In this document: positions 46,758 through 56,895 of the stretch, piece by piece | How positions within the stretch are numbered: the first letter of the stretch is position 1 | Layout: every line of letters begins with the position of its first letter | From: Paramyrothecium sp. XJ0827 | Taxonomy: Eukaryota; Ascomycota; Sordariomycetes; Hypocreales; Stachybotryaceae | Assembly: GCA_020881915.1 (NCBI GenBank) | Contig: JAJFPB010000013.1 | Coordinates: 186,001 to 250,000 of the forward strand | DNA length: 64,000 nt | Direction of reading: 5' to 3' | Position numbers and translations under genes: made by a program | Notes under the pieces: generated by a model | Databases searched by the model: none | Told to the model about the DNA's origin: nothing | The model's input: the letters and a program-made list of their open reading frames with translations, nothing else

Positions 46758-47341
46758 ATGGAGACGATTGGCCCCGGCCCCCCTTCCCTGGACGAGATCC
46801 TTTCGGATCTCTCTTTGCCGCCATGGAATTTGCAGGCCTTCGTGGCGTATCTATCCCAACATCACTGCATAGAGACTCTCGAGTTCCTCTTGGATGCTGA
46901 AAATTATGCCTTCTTTTATAACCAGCTAGTTGCCGAAAGCCCTATGTCCGGTGATAGAAGTGATCGTGTAACTTCATCATGGCGAAGGCTGATACGACTT
47001 TACATCGCTCCTTGTGGATCTCGACAAGTCAATATCTCTTGCCGAGAACGAAATCACTTATTGAATATCCAAGGCGGATCTCGACCCCTCACCCTTCTGA
47101 ACTCGACGAGCCTCGTCGGATTATCTACGACCTCGTGAACAACACCCTCCTCGTTCCTTTCTTCGAGTCAGTCAGACCTTTACAGCGTCAAAATTCCCCT
47201 AGCGGGGCAGATGACGGCAAAAGGAACTCGCCCGTCTCAAAGTTGGCCATGCGCAGATCTACGGGGTGTTTCTCTCATACTACCGCTGTATGCAAAAGAT
47301 ATTGGGGAAGGGCCAGGCGCCACGCTATGTCGCACCCATAA
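46758..47341 (+). pseudogene. RGS-domain protein fragment (regulator of G-protein signalling)
   Basis: From ATG 46758, PPSLDEILSDLSLPPWNLQAF leads into an RGS-type fold: AYLSQHHCIETLEFLLDA, then WRRLIRLYIAPCGSRQVNI. The last helices (HPSELDEPRRIIYDLVNN, TLLVPFFESV) are in a different frame, giving one indel near 47075. RGS proteins speed GTP hydrolysis on G-alpha subunits. The order and spacing fit the fungal RGS family, and the domain seems complete apart from the break. Downstream frames to 47621 give no recognisable sequence. It sits between pogo B and a MULE scrap, so it is probably a displaced or dying gene copy. Confidence 0.7.
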
Positions 47342-47614
47342 AGATTCAAATATTGAACGCAGACGATATTACATGCCGCTGTTTGCGACCGGGTTTAAAA
47401 GCGCAGTACATCCACCTTTTGTCGACGTTCGCCCGGCGTTCAACTCCTCCTTGTCGGGTCCTATCTCGCCACCGAATACGACGACAGAAGCAGCTCCTGA
47501 GCCGGTTCGGACGGAAGTGGCGAGAGACGGTTTTGTGAGTTGCCAGGCGGCTTCAGTAGAGGTCACTGTGGAACTTTGCTCTAAAGCCAGTCGAGCTGCT
47601 CCTAAAAGACAATC

Positions 47615-47880
47615 ATGTTGAGTGAAACCACTGAACAGTCACCGCTGAAGTACGATTCGCCCCAGATGATATACCAAAAGTATACTGCGGCAAGAAGTGC
47701 ATGGTATGCAGCTCAACCCGCCGGTTCCATCAAGACCAGTCAACAATATCGCAGAGCAATGACTTCCGCTTAGGTACGGCAAACGCAGTTATGAGTAGTG
47801 TCTAGATTATAAGCAGATGTTGAAGTGCTGTGTCACATCAATAGGGTCGAGAGAATCCCTTTGAGTGTGCGAAGCCGCAT
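47615..47880 (+). pseudogene. Fragment of the MULE second ORF
   Basis: ATG at 47615 opens 52 codons to a TAG at 47771-47773. The segment SPQMIYQKYTAARSAWYAAQ and AGSIKTSQQYRRA matches KAIYQRYEAARAVWYKAQ and SGSIKTNQEYRKA of the ORF at 57464-58105. After a one-base shift the match continues (RYGKRSYE, stop, CLDYKQMLKCCVTS) with a TGG-to-TAG change. The rest of the MULE is absent here. Confidence 0.8.
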
Positions 47881-47943
47881 TGTACTTAGCTTGGCCATTT
47901 TTCAACCAATTGAGACGGGGAAAAGGACGAGGACTTCGTCTTC

Positions 47944-48390
47944 CTAGCTATTTTGCTTATGATAGAAGTACCAGCACTGCTGGCTCTTACAAATAGCTAC
48001 ATTACATACGCCACATCCCCACCATGTATTTATACCCCTTGGCCGCTGCCCGGCTCGGCTGTTGAGGGCATTCCCACCTAGCTGACCCAAGGCGCCGTGT
48101 CTTCGGCCCTTTTGCATACTCTGTGACCTAGGGCCAATTTGAACGCCTTGACAGGCCAGACAGTCACCCCTTTTACCCCTATTGACATGTTTATGCTGTG
48201 GGAACGGCACGGACACGTCCCCAGGCCGGAAACGCTGTCTTGAGGCCCTGCTTCCTTTGCCCATACTCCCCCAGGCTCTTACCTTGGCCATGCTGCCGTG
48301 TAATACTATGGTGGGTTTTGCAGATATCAAGAACCTGCACGAATTTTCGAGATGGGTCCGCATATTAGTGAGGAAACAGTGTTCTAGCAT
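47944..48390 (-). pseudogene. piggyBac-like transposase C-terminal cysteine-rich tail
   Basis: The 3' end of the minus frame reads GDCLACQG, a basic spacer, then WWGCGVCNVAICKSQQCWYFYH and a stop. The CxxC ... CxxC.VA.C....CW..YH layout is that of the zinc-binding tail of piggyBac-type transposases (DDE_Tnp_1_7 family). The catalytic domain is not recognisable upstream, so only a tail remains. A second copy of this tail lies at 56818-56895, and both share flanking sequence containing TTTCAACCAATTG. Confidence 0.65.
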
Positions 48391-49026
48391 TCAGTCCTGG
48401 GACTTAGATTAAGAACGGCTGTTTTGGGGGAGGGGGGATGTAACCACTCTACATATAATGAACCCGTCTTACGGAAGAGGCTGACTGGTAATGGGTCTCT
48501 TCCACATGGTGGCTGCATACTAAACTTGATGTATCCTACGATGGCGTGTATACTTACACCGAAGGGGTATACGGTAGATCAGAAGAATGGTTTGTCCACA
48601 AGGAACGACGGGGCGGCATCTGAAGCAAGGTTATGATTATCACTAATCTATGAGACTGTAGCTTGACTTCTTGGCATGTTTTCTTCAGCCACTGCTTTTA
48701 CAAACCCCACCCGAAACTCTGGCGGTGCAGACCCTCAGATTGTACGGTCCGGAGGTTTCTACTACCTTATTTCTACAGAATAGACACATCTTCAACTCGC
48801 CCGTGCCAACACCATGGAGGGCCTCAAGACTGCTGTGCCCAAGGTCATCTACTTGGAGCCAAACCCAAACCAATGCTGCAGCGTTTGGGTGAACGAACTT
48901 CATGATTTCGACGGCAGCTGGTATCATAACACACTGTTGAATAAGTAAAACATCGGCCTTGTCATAGGGAATGCCTGAGACTGACCCCCTACTCGAGGTG
49001 GGGGTGCTTCTCCATGGGATAATTGA
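48391..49026. other. Intergenic, nothing recognised
   Basis: Several short frames on both strands overlap without coding character. No repeats stand out. Confidence 0.5.
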
Positions 49027-49359
49027 TCATGCGGCGCACAATTTTATTGAGGATTGGGGTATCGACGGGACCAATCTCCGTCCTATACTCACGTAGATAT
49101 ATCGCCTCTGAGAGTATTCCTCATCTCCCAAGGTAGAAAAGGCCGGGTCAGTCATCTTGTAAGCACCAGGGATCTCTGCAAGATACTCGACGCTAGGCAC
49201 ACAAGTATCCTGGCCGGTACCCTGTAGCTGAACGCACTTGGGAAACAGCTGGGGGAAACGGTTGCTGTCTTCGGAGAAGAACACCTCGTGACGGATGAGA
49301 TAGTGACCAGCGTGCAAGTTCCGAGGTATCGTGACGGCGAGAGTTCCCATAGACTGCAT
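49027..49359 (-). pseudogene. Probable AA9 lytic polysaccharide monooxygenase, C-terminal fragment
   Basis: After a CAG acceptor-like site at about 49358 the minus strand reads TLAVTIPRNLHAGHYLIRHEV, then FPQLFPKCVQLQGTG and IPGAYKMTDPA. AA9 enzymes oxidatively cleave cellulose with a copper ion. These match the family's IPxxLxxGxYLxRHE and QxYPxCxQL blocks and the PGxYxxTDP motif. The residue at the copper axial position appears to be Phe (QLFP) rather than the usual Tyr. No N-terminal histidine, signal peptide or upstream exon was found between 49360 and 50530, so this is a truncated relic. Confidence 0.55.
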
Positions 49360-49423
49360 ATTGAGTCAGTGCTATGCTTCTTGTTCGTTCGAAGACTGTC
49401 AAATACAACTCAAACTTTCCCAC

Positions 49424-50534
49424 CGGTCGTTTCGCATTTCCTCGAGGTCGGGTTTATCCACTCTTTCCAAGAGTATGTCAATTCAACAAGTATTGCCATG
49501 AAAAAGTACAGTTTATTCTGTTTTTATGGAATACGAAGTTGCCGAAACCCAGTAGTGAGCTTACCGAGTGGCTAAAAGAATGGCCTTAGCCTCTTCTAGG
49601 ATGCCATAATGCTTATCCAGCCAGAGCAGCCATTTCGCACACGCATTCTATTTACTCAATTTTTACGATATGCGGTATGGATGCGTGACTAGCTATTCAG
49701 AGACCGTCTGCCAGGATTTAGATGTTCTTCCAATTGCTAGTATTATGAAATTCTGGCACGGAGTTGTAACAGAAGCTATCAGCCTAATTATAGGATAGTA
49801 TGAGAACTTGAATCTATTCTGTGATTCTTTAAAGGTCCGTCAAGCCTGCTCAACAATCTCATTAGTGTCAAGTTATGTGTATTGGGTAGAAAAGCTTTTC
49901 TTGCTGAGCGCACGCAGGCCCCTGATGCCGAGGTGCCTCGAACTCTTACCCTTAGTTGCCAGATGAGAGAATCTGTTGAATGAAGTTTGATGGCAGTCTT
50001 ATCACGATGCATAAATGCCGCTACTCCCAAATTGTGCTAGGTAGGACCCTTAACAACTCAGGAACCGATTCTGCAGAGATACACTGACCAGGTAGGCAGA
50101 GGTCATGATGAGTAAGGAGGCACGGCTAGAAAGAGATATCTGACTGGTCTCCGAGAGCGGGCTCTAGCACGTGTGCTGTTCCGTTGACCTGACAGAACGC
50201 CACCGCCCTCTCCAAGGATGGAACACAAATGCTAGTTGGTGCCTTGTTCATATTGTATATCCTTCGTCCGGAAGAGTCTATCTTAAGTGCAAGGCCGCCT
50301 TGACAGACTTGGAGGGATTTTGAAAGCGTGTTTACTTCCTCCGAAATATAAATTAATGTCCCATGTATGGCCATTTTTATGTTAGTTAGAATAGGGCGGG
50401 GCAAATATATCTACCAACGAGGATGTAGGCCGGGAATCGAGATCAATAACAACTTTACTGATGAGTTCTTTGTGGGCTGATTTTGGTTGGTTCCTCTGAC
50501 CCTTCATTTTCGAGGCCAAACGTTCTACCGCGTA
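49424..50534. other. Intergenic, nothing firmly recognised
   Basis: A minus frame at 50126-50404 (92 codons) is open but shows no family signature. Nothing else is supported. Confidence 0.5.
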
Positions 50535-50615
50535 ACGTGCATGATAAGCATGCGACGCATCCAAGTATGCGACGCACTTTTTCCGACCTTCAATATAAGA
50601 ACTTGAATAAAAATA

Positions 50616-52460
50616 ACGTATCCCATATGCGAGTGGTACATATAAGCGAGTGGTACACTCCACCTCAATTTACTAACCTCTTCTCTTCTAACCCGCTTTT
50701 CTCCACGACAAACCATGGAAACTCCTTTAAAAGAGGGTCAATTAACCTTAGCAATCCAAGCTATGAAAAAAGACCCAAATCTTAGTCTCCGACGCGCTGC
50801 TGCGATCTACAGCGTGAGCCCTATGACGCTCCGCCGTCGTCAAAACGGTACACCATCGCGACGCGACAGCCCGCCCAATTCAAAGAAATTGACAGAATCA
50901 GAAGAGAAGGCAATTATTGAGTATATTCTTGACCTCGATGCGCGGTTTCATCCGCCTAGGTTCAGCGATGTGGAAGATATGGCGAATCATCTGCTGGCTG
51001 AGCGTAGTTCAGAACGCGTCGGAAAGCTCTGGACTTCAAACTTCGTTAAGCGTCAATCAGACCTCCGGACGCGTCGTCTTCGCAGGTATGACTACCAGAG
51101 GGCTAAATGCGAAGATCCAGTCGTGATTGACCCGTGGTTTCGCCTTGTGGCGAACACGACCGCGAAATACGGTATCCTCGATGAGGATACATACAACCTT
51201 GATGAGACTGGGTTTATGATGGGACTTATCGTACCAGGGATGGTTGTCACATCCTCAGACGGCCGTCAGAATGCAAAGAAGAAGCAGCCAGGCAATCGCG
51301 AATGGACTACAGTGATCCAAGGCGTTGGCGCATTAGGGTTTTGCATCCCACCGTTCATCATTCTTGCAGGCAAATTCCACCTGTCATCATGGTATGAAGA
51401 CAGCCCTTTGCCACACGACTGGGTGATTGCAACAACAGAAAACGGCTGGACAACGAACGAAACTGGTCTGCAATGGATTCAGCATTTCAATAAGCATACT
51501 CAGTCGCGTACTTCGGGCGCATATCGTCTTCTTATCCTGGATGGCCATGAAAGTCACCGATCCGTCGAGTTCGAGCTCTACTGCAAGGATAATAAGATCA
51601 TTACGCTTTGCATGCCTCCTCATTCATCTCATATCCTCCAGCCTCTTGAGTTTGGCTGTTTTGGCCCGTTAAAAACAGCCTACGGTCGCCAAATTGAGAT
51701 AAAGATGAAGGGCGGGTACACACACATTTCGAAGGAGGACTTCCTGGAGGCATTTCATGGCGCATTCAATGATTCAATAACAGAAAAGAATATCCAGGGA
51801 GGCTTTAGAGGATCCGGGCTTGTGCCTTATAACCCACAATCGGTCATTTCAAAGCTTCCTGTGAAGCTGAAGACGCCAACGCCTCCAACCACCTCTCACA
51901 GTCAACCCGAACCATGGACATCCAGAACGCCAACAAATACCGCTGAAGCTAATTCACAATATGAATTGCTTAAAACCCGAATTTCTAATCATCAAGGAAG
52001 CTCTCCATCACCAATCCTTGAGTCCCTTCAGCAGTTCTCGAAGGGGGCACAAGGAATTATGCACCACATGGCACTTTTGAAGGCAGAGAATAGCGACCTT
52101 CGAGAGGCAAATAATATACTTAGCCGACGCCGGAGAGCTAAGAAAACACGTCTTCGACGAGGGGGAAGTATGACTTTAGCTGCTGGTCAAGATCAACAGG
52201 CACAGAACAATGTAGATGTTCAGATAAAGCAGGAAACACAGCAAAGTAGTAGTCGCAAGCCATGGGAGGAGACGAAGAAAAGGCGCTGTGGGCGGTGCAG
52301 AAACAGCGGTCATAATGCGCGAACTTGTCAGATAGCTGTAATGCAATCTTCTTGATGCAATAGCAATTATTTTATATTGATCTAAGGCGTTATGGTTGAA
52401 TTCTGGATTGAATTGTCTGGTAAGTAGTGGTGAAGTGTACCACTCGCATATGGGATACGT
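50616..52460 (+). mobile_element. Fot/pogo element C, intact, nested in element D
   Basis: Inverted repeats begin ACGTATCCCATATGCGAG at 50616 and end with the complement at 52460. TA duplications lie at 50614-50615 and 52461-52462. The left end carries GCGAGTGGTACA twice (17-bp period). The right end keeps a good match only to the outer unit. It inserted into the left untranslated end of element D and so is the younger of the two. Confidence 0.95.
50715..52355 (+). CDS. Fot/pogo-type transposase C (DD35E), intact
   Basis: A 546-residue transposase collinear with element A but clearly more distant than A, B and D are from each other. The HTH reads AAAIYSVSPMTLRRRQNG. The CENP-B-like part is followed by YDYQRAKCEDP. 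The catalytic residues are D163 (NLDETGFMMG), D276 (LLILDGHESHRS) and, at the third position, E312 in LQPLEFGCFGPLK (codon GAG, 51648-51650), where A and B have D. DDE is normal in Tc1-type enzymes, so activity is not excluded. A basic coiled-coil and a CCHC knuckle (CGRCRNSGHNARTC) end the protein. There are no breaks. Confidence 0.95.
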   Translation: METPLKEGQLTLAIQAMKKDPNLSLRRAAAIYSVSPMTLRRRQNGTPSRRDSPPNSKKLTESEEKAIIEYILDLDARFHPPRFSDVEDMANHLLAERSSERVGKLWTSNFVKRQSDLRTRRLRRYDYQRAKCEDPVVIDPWFRLVANTTAKYGILDEDTYNLDETGFMMGLIVPGMVVTSSDGRQNAKKKQPGNREWTTVIQGVGALGFCIPPFIILAGKFHLSSWYEDSPLPHDWVIATTENGWTTNETGLQWIQHFNKHTQSRTSGAYRLLILDGHESHRSVEFELYCKDNKIITLCMPPHSSHILQPLEFGCFGPLKTAYGRQIEIKMKGGYTHISKEDFLEAFHGAFNDSITEKNIQGGFRGSGLVPYNPQSVISKLPVKLKTPTPPTTSHSQPEPWTSRTPTNTAEANSQYELLKTRISNHQGSSPSPILESLQQFSKGAQGIMHHMALLKAENSDLREANNILSRRRRAKKTRLRRGGSMTLAAGQDQQAQNNVDVQIKQETQQSSSRKPWEETKKRRCGRCRNSGHNARTCQIAVMQSS

Positions 52461-52488
52461 TAGCATTCAATCAATTAAAACTAATTGC

Positions 52489-54134
52489 TTACTCTTTTCC
52501 AGATATCTCAACAACAAGCTGACACGTTCTTGAGTTATGACCAGCCTTACCACATCTTCCACACCGCCTTTCCCTCGTTGGAGCCGACCTTCCTCGACCA
52601 CCACATCTCGATGATTCGGCTGCTACCTGCGCATCAATGTCTTTCTGATCAATTACATCCCTTCCTTCATCTACAGTCATCTTCCCTCCATTCCGTAGCC
52701 GAGTTTTTTTTGCTCTGCGCCTTTTGCTAAGAGTCTCATTCGCCTGTCGAAGGATCTGGACCTCAGCTTTCAACAGGGCATTCTGATGCATTATTGCCTT
52801 CGTTCCCTTTGAAAGTGACTTAAGCGCCTCAAGAATTGATGCTGGGGAGCTGCTCTGATGCCTCCTCACTCGTCTTTCAAGGTATTCAGACTGTGAGCTA
52901 GCCTCAAGAACCGTCTTTGGGGTCTTGGAGACCCAAGGGTCGGGGAGGCCGGCCTCCTCGCCAACCGGTGTCGGAGTCCGTAGCTGCACATCAAGCTTCG
53001 ATATGACATTTTCTGGGTTCAAGGGAACAAGTCCGGCGCCTCGAAAACCTCCCTCAATATTACTCCTTGTCATGGCGGCTTCGTGGGCGGCATAAAGGGC
53101 TGGGAAGAATTCAGTCTTTGAAACTTGCGTTATCGAGCACTTAATTAGATGCTCAATTTCTCGACCATAAGCCTTTTTGAGCGGCCCAAAGCACCCAACA
53201 CCAAGAGGCTGAAGTAGATGAGACGAATGAGGCGGCATACATAGCGTAATGATGTGGTTCTCTTCGCAATATTTCTCAAAGTCGACCGAGTGGTGACTTT
53301 CGTGCCCATCAAGGATCAGAAGACGATAGTGACCGGTTGATCGGGCTTTGGTGTGCTGATTAAAGTGCTTGAGCCACTCAAGACCTGTCTCGTTATCGGT
53401 CCAGCCATTTTGAGTCGTCGTAATAGCCCAATCGCCGGGGAGGTTGCTTTCCCGGTACCAACTGGCGAGGTGGTATTGGCCCGCAACCACAATGAACGGC
53501 GCGATTGCCCAGCCTTCGGCATTGATCGCCTGGATGACTGTAACCCATTCCCGGTTTCCAGGCTGCACTGATTTCGCCTTTCCACGCCTTTCTGCGCCTG
53601 TGACAACCATTCCGCTTGCAATGACGCCCATCATAAAGCCAGTCTCATCAAAGTTGTAAATATCAGCTAGGTTAATGCCGTATTTCGCGATTGTATTCTC
53701 CACGAGCCTGAACCAATCGCTAATAATAGTTGGATCTTCGCATTTGGCCCTCTGATAGTCATATTTACGAAAAAAACGCGTCTTGAGGTCTGGTTGTCGC
53801 CTGACGAAGTTGGAAGCCCAGCGCTTGCCGACAGGTGACGCGTCGCGGTCGGCGAGCAGTCGATTAGCCATTTCTTCAACACCACGCAGTCGCGGAGGAA
53901 ATCCTCGCGAATCCAGGTCTAGAATGAACTGAACAATAATGTTTTCCTCTAGATTGTTAGACGACGTGATTTTGGGATCCAATCGCGCCGAGATTGAATG
54001 CCATTCTTCCGGCGACGTAGCCTCGGCTCAGAGACTTCATAGATGCTAGCAGCATGTCGGAGACTTAGTTTTGGGTCATTTTGAAGGGCTTGAAGTGCAA
54101 GAAGGGTCTTTGCCTCAGTATTAGATTGTGACAT
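52489..54134 (-). pseudogene. Fot/pogo-type transposase D, frameshift and lost catalytic Asp
   Basis: ATG at 54134. The first 58 residues (HTH AASIYEVSEPRLRRRKNG) are cut off by a one-base deletion near 53955. An internal frame from 53982 then runs clean to the stop at 52489. The catalytic core keeps the first two aspartates (FDETGFMMG, LLILDGHESHHS), but the third site reads LQPLGVG: the GAT codon of element B is GGT here (53200-53202). The basic coiled-coil and CCHC knuckle (CGRCGKAGHNSRTC) are intact. The protein is doubly disabled. Most of it is nearly identical to element B. Confidence 0.94.
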
Positions 54135-54234
54135 GCTAGAGAGTGAAGATTTGATGGATGAAGTAACCAGTTAGGTGTAGGAGGGAAAAGTGCGTCGCAT
54201 ACTTGGATGCGTCGCATGCTTATCATGCACGTTA

Positions 54235-56817
54235 TGTTAAATAACTTCAATAATGCAAACAATTAAGCTACCTGTCACCACAAGCGTGACCGTGGATGAT
54301 ACGCGTGTCTGCTACAGACACCTGCTACAGACAATAGCATCCCGATCGCAATTCCAGCTCAATTCGAATTCTTTTTGAAATATAGCTTCCACAAGTGCTA
54401 ATTTAACTGCTGTGCAAAAATAGCTAGATTCAGACAATATTAATAGCAGCTTTTCTATTGAAAACGCGATGTTAGAAGGTGACGTTATCGTCTGTGCCAG
54501 GCTTCCTGATAATTAGGTATTGCATAGATGTGCAGGTAATATATGCATTTAAACGAAAAAGATACGTTGATTTTGCTGTAAGATTAGTGGTATCTGAGGT
54601 ACCCTGTTTTTCGGAATCGAGGGTCCGTTTCCTATTCAATGACCCAGTATCGAGGCCGGGCTTTCCCAGCTGCGGCTGTGGAGATATTTTCCCACCCACA
54701 GCTTATCCGTTGTCATTATCCGACCTTGGTGACGTAATGACTTGCCTGGAGTCTCTCTGGAGTCTCGGGCAAAGGATGTCGCTGGGGAAGCTATCAAGAC
54801 TGGCGTTGGCAATCTCCTCTTTGTCTTCAGTCTGGCAAGATCAAATGGGACCTTACCCTTGGCCGGCCACGGTGCTCGTCTGTGCCTGTCATCACGGAAA
54901 TTGCTTGAAGTCGCCCTTCTTCATACCTGGCGCTCAATGTCTTCCCGTGGTATGTCAGGTCCTCATCCTTGATGAGGGGCATAGAATAGAACCACATTTG
55001 CTGTGTTCGCGACGTCTTGGTGGTGGTATTGCCCTGCGTTTGGTCATACACTCGGAATGGCCCTAGTGGGAAGCTGGCGCATCTGTTCGAATATACGGTA
55101 AACGGATGGACGACATACGTGTAGTCATGAACAAGTGTGTGAGACAACACACAACACACAACACACACACACATCAATTTACAGAAAAATTATACGCAGG
55201 CTACGTCAGCATAGAAGATTCTTTTAGACGCATCACGATCCATCGCTCGTCGTGTGATCATTCAAGGACCCCTGGCTGCAGGACCTCCAGCGAAGTTTGA
55301 TCTTGCCCCCACAACGAAATGGTCTCGACCCTTGCGTTGACCAATAAGGCATTATCGGAGACACTCCGTTAGCTCAGGTTTAGGGTTTGTCGCCGATCAG
55401 GTGGTGCCCGAGACATAAGCGTCATTGGTTTGAGCCCTCTCATCGAAGCGCTTCCGAGTGGCGGGGTTCCCCAATCGCGTCCTCTGGCCTCTTTTCACAG
55501 CTCAGCAATCACTCTTTTTACGACGGCTGTGGCTCGATCACTCAATCCCGACTTTGGATAGCAGCTACGTAACAATGGGCCATTTCTAAAAATAAAATTA
55601 AAAAAAGGGGAGGGGGAACATAAGGAGAAGATGAGGGAGTTCATTTTTACATTTATAAGTCCCCCATCTAGCACGTTTTTCGGGCAGTAACGAGAGGAAA
55701 ATAGGGATCATTGCGGTGGGAGCTGGCGGGAAGGGGTACGCCAAAAAGGTGAATATCTCACGGCTTGACTGCATACAAGAATAGAGTGGAGGGTCACCTT
55801 TGCGCGTCAGCAGGTATGTATGAGGCGGTGCTACGGAATGGCACAGGGAGAAATACATGTCATCCATGCAAAACATTACCTTTTTGCAGATCGATTGATT
55901 CAAGGTTCAATCGATCGATTTATATGTAGGAGCGAAATCGGTTTCATCTTTTGCACTCAGTCGAAGATTGAAGCACGCACCATCAGTACTTAGCAGTACC
56001 AAAAGATACCAAGAATATAGGTTATGACTTCCTTAAATATTAGGTTTGATTAAGTACCTTGAAGTAGACAAGCAAACCCATTACTCCTCTGATCATACAG
56101 TGCGGCATTTGACATGGAGTACAAAGTTAGCACAATTGATTACAAGGGGCTTGCGGTCAGCGTGGGTGCAAACTTTAAATTAAGCTCAGTCTTTAAAGTA
56201 GAGTGGTGGATCCGGATTGGTGTTTCTATCTGAACAAATGGAATCGTATGAAGCTAAATATTCCTGGGATACGGTGCTGCCCACAATGCGGTCGCTGTTG
56301 CCTACTAGGCAGCTCTGTGATACCAGCACTGATATGTCACGTGCATATCACTCTAGCTCAACCAACTTGCACGTTGATTCACCAGGAATTCATGGACCGT
56401 GTCAGGAAACGAAATCTGCCAACCGACCCAGGGAACTTGATTGCGAAAGAGTTGCATCGAGTGTACATAAGACTGCGAAGTTGGACTTCGAAAAAGAAAA
56501 CGCGAATAAGTCGGTTTCAAACGCGGATCCCAAGTCGGTTTTAAGCACGGATTTCACATAAAGTCCAGAGATCCAGTATTTCCTGTCCTGTTTGATCGTC
56601 CAAAGTCAGCTCAATTTCGGATTGACGGTTGTCCCAATACACAAGTCGTTGGAGAACGGCTGCTTTGACAGCAAAGGGGACTTACGAAAGCAGATCAAAT
56701 TGAACCCAGCAGCCACGGCGCAGACCTTATCTCCTTGACAGTGGTAAGGCACATTAGGCTTGTAGAACATGGATTTCAACCAATTGGAACCGGGAAATAT
56801 CGAGTGACATTGACCCT
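54235..56817. other. Long intergenic stretch, little recognised
   Basis: A minus-strand segment at about 54870-55060 reads like coding sequence (MWFYSMPLIKDEDLTYHGK, ARYEEGRLQ, RGRPRVRSHL), but no family or gene ends are evident. A CA microsatellite lies at 55144-55173. Bases 55362-55460 weakly resemble a tRNA-like promoter. Two overlapping plus frames at 56203-56561 have no signature. Nothing else is supported. Confidence 0.4.
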
Positions 56818-56895
56818 CTAGTAAATTGGCTGATGATAGAAGTCCCAGCATTTTGGCTTTTTACAAATAGCTACTTTGCAAGTCAGACAAACCCA
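56818..56895 (-). pseudogene. Second piggyBac-like cysteine-rich tail fragment
   Basis: The minus strand reads WVCLTCKVAICKKPKCWDFYHQ and reaches a TAG at 56818-56820. It matches the tail at 47.95-48.02 kb residue by residue in spacing. Downstream the two loci also share TTTCAACCAATTG (about 56770 and 47897). Only the terminal zinc-binding segment survives. Confidence 0.65.

Larger units (their letters stand above)
50535..54232 (-). mobile_element. Fot/pogo element D, split by nested element C
   Basis: The left repeat begins ACGTGCATGATAAGCATG at 50535 and the matching right repeat ends at 54232. TA duplications lie at 50533-50534 and 54233-54234. Eighty bp of element D stand left of the nested element and the rest lies right of it. 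Without the insert and its TA duplication the element is about 1851 bp. Each repeat carries ATGCGACGCA twice, 17 bp apart. Confidence 0.95.

Noticed and set aside
54479..55066. 195-codon plus-strand open frame as a gene
   Set aside because: Composition is irregular and it lacks any motif. The opposite strand (about 54870-55060) looks more like coding sequence.
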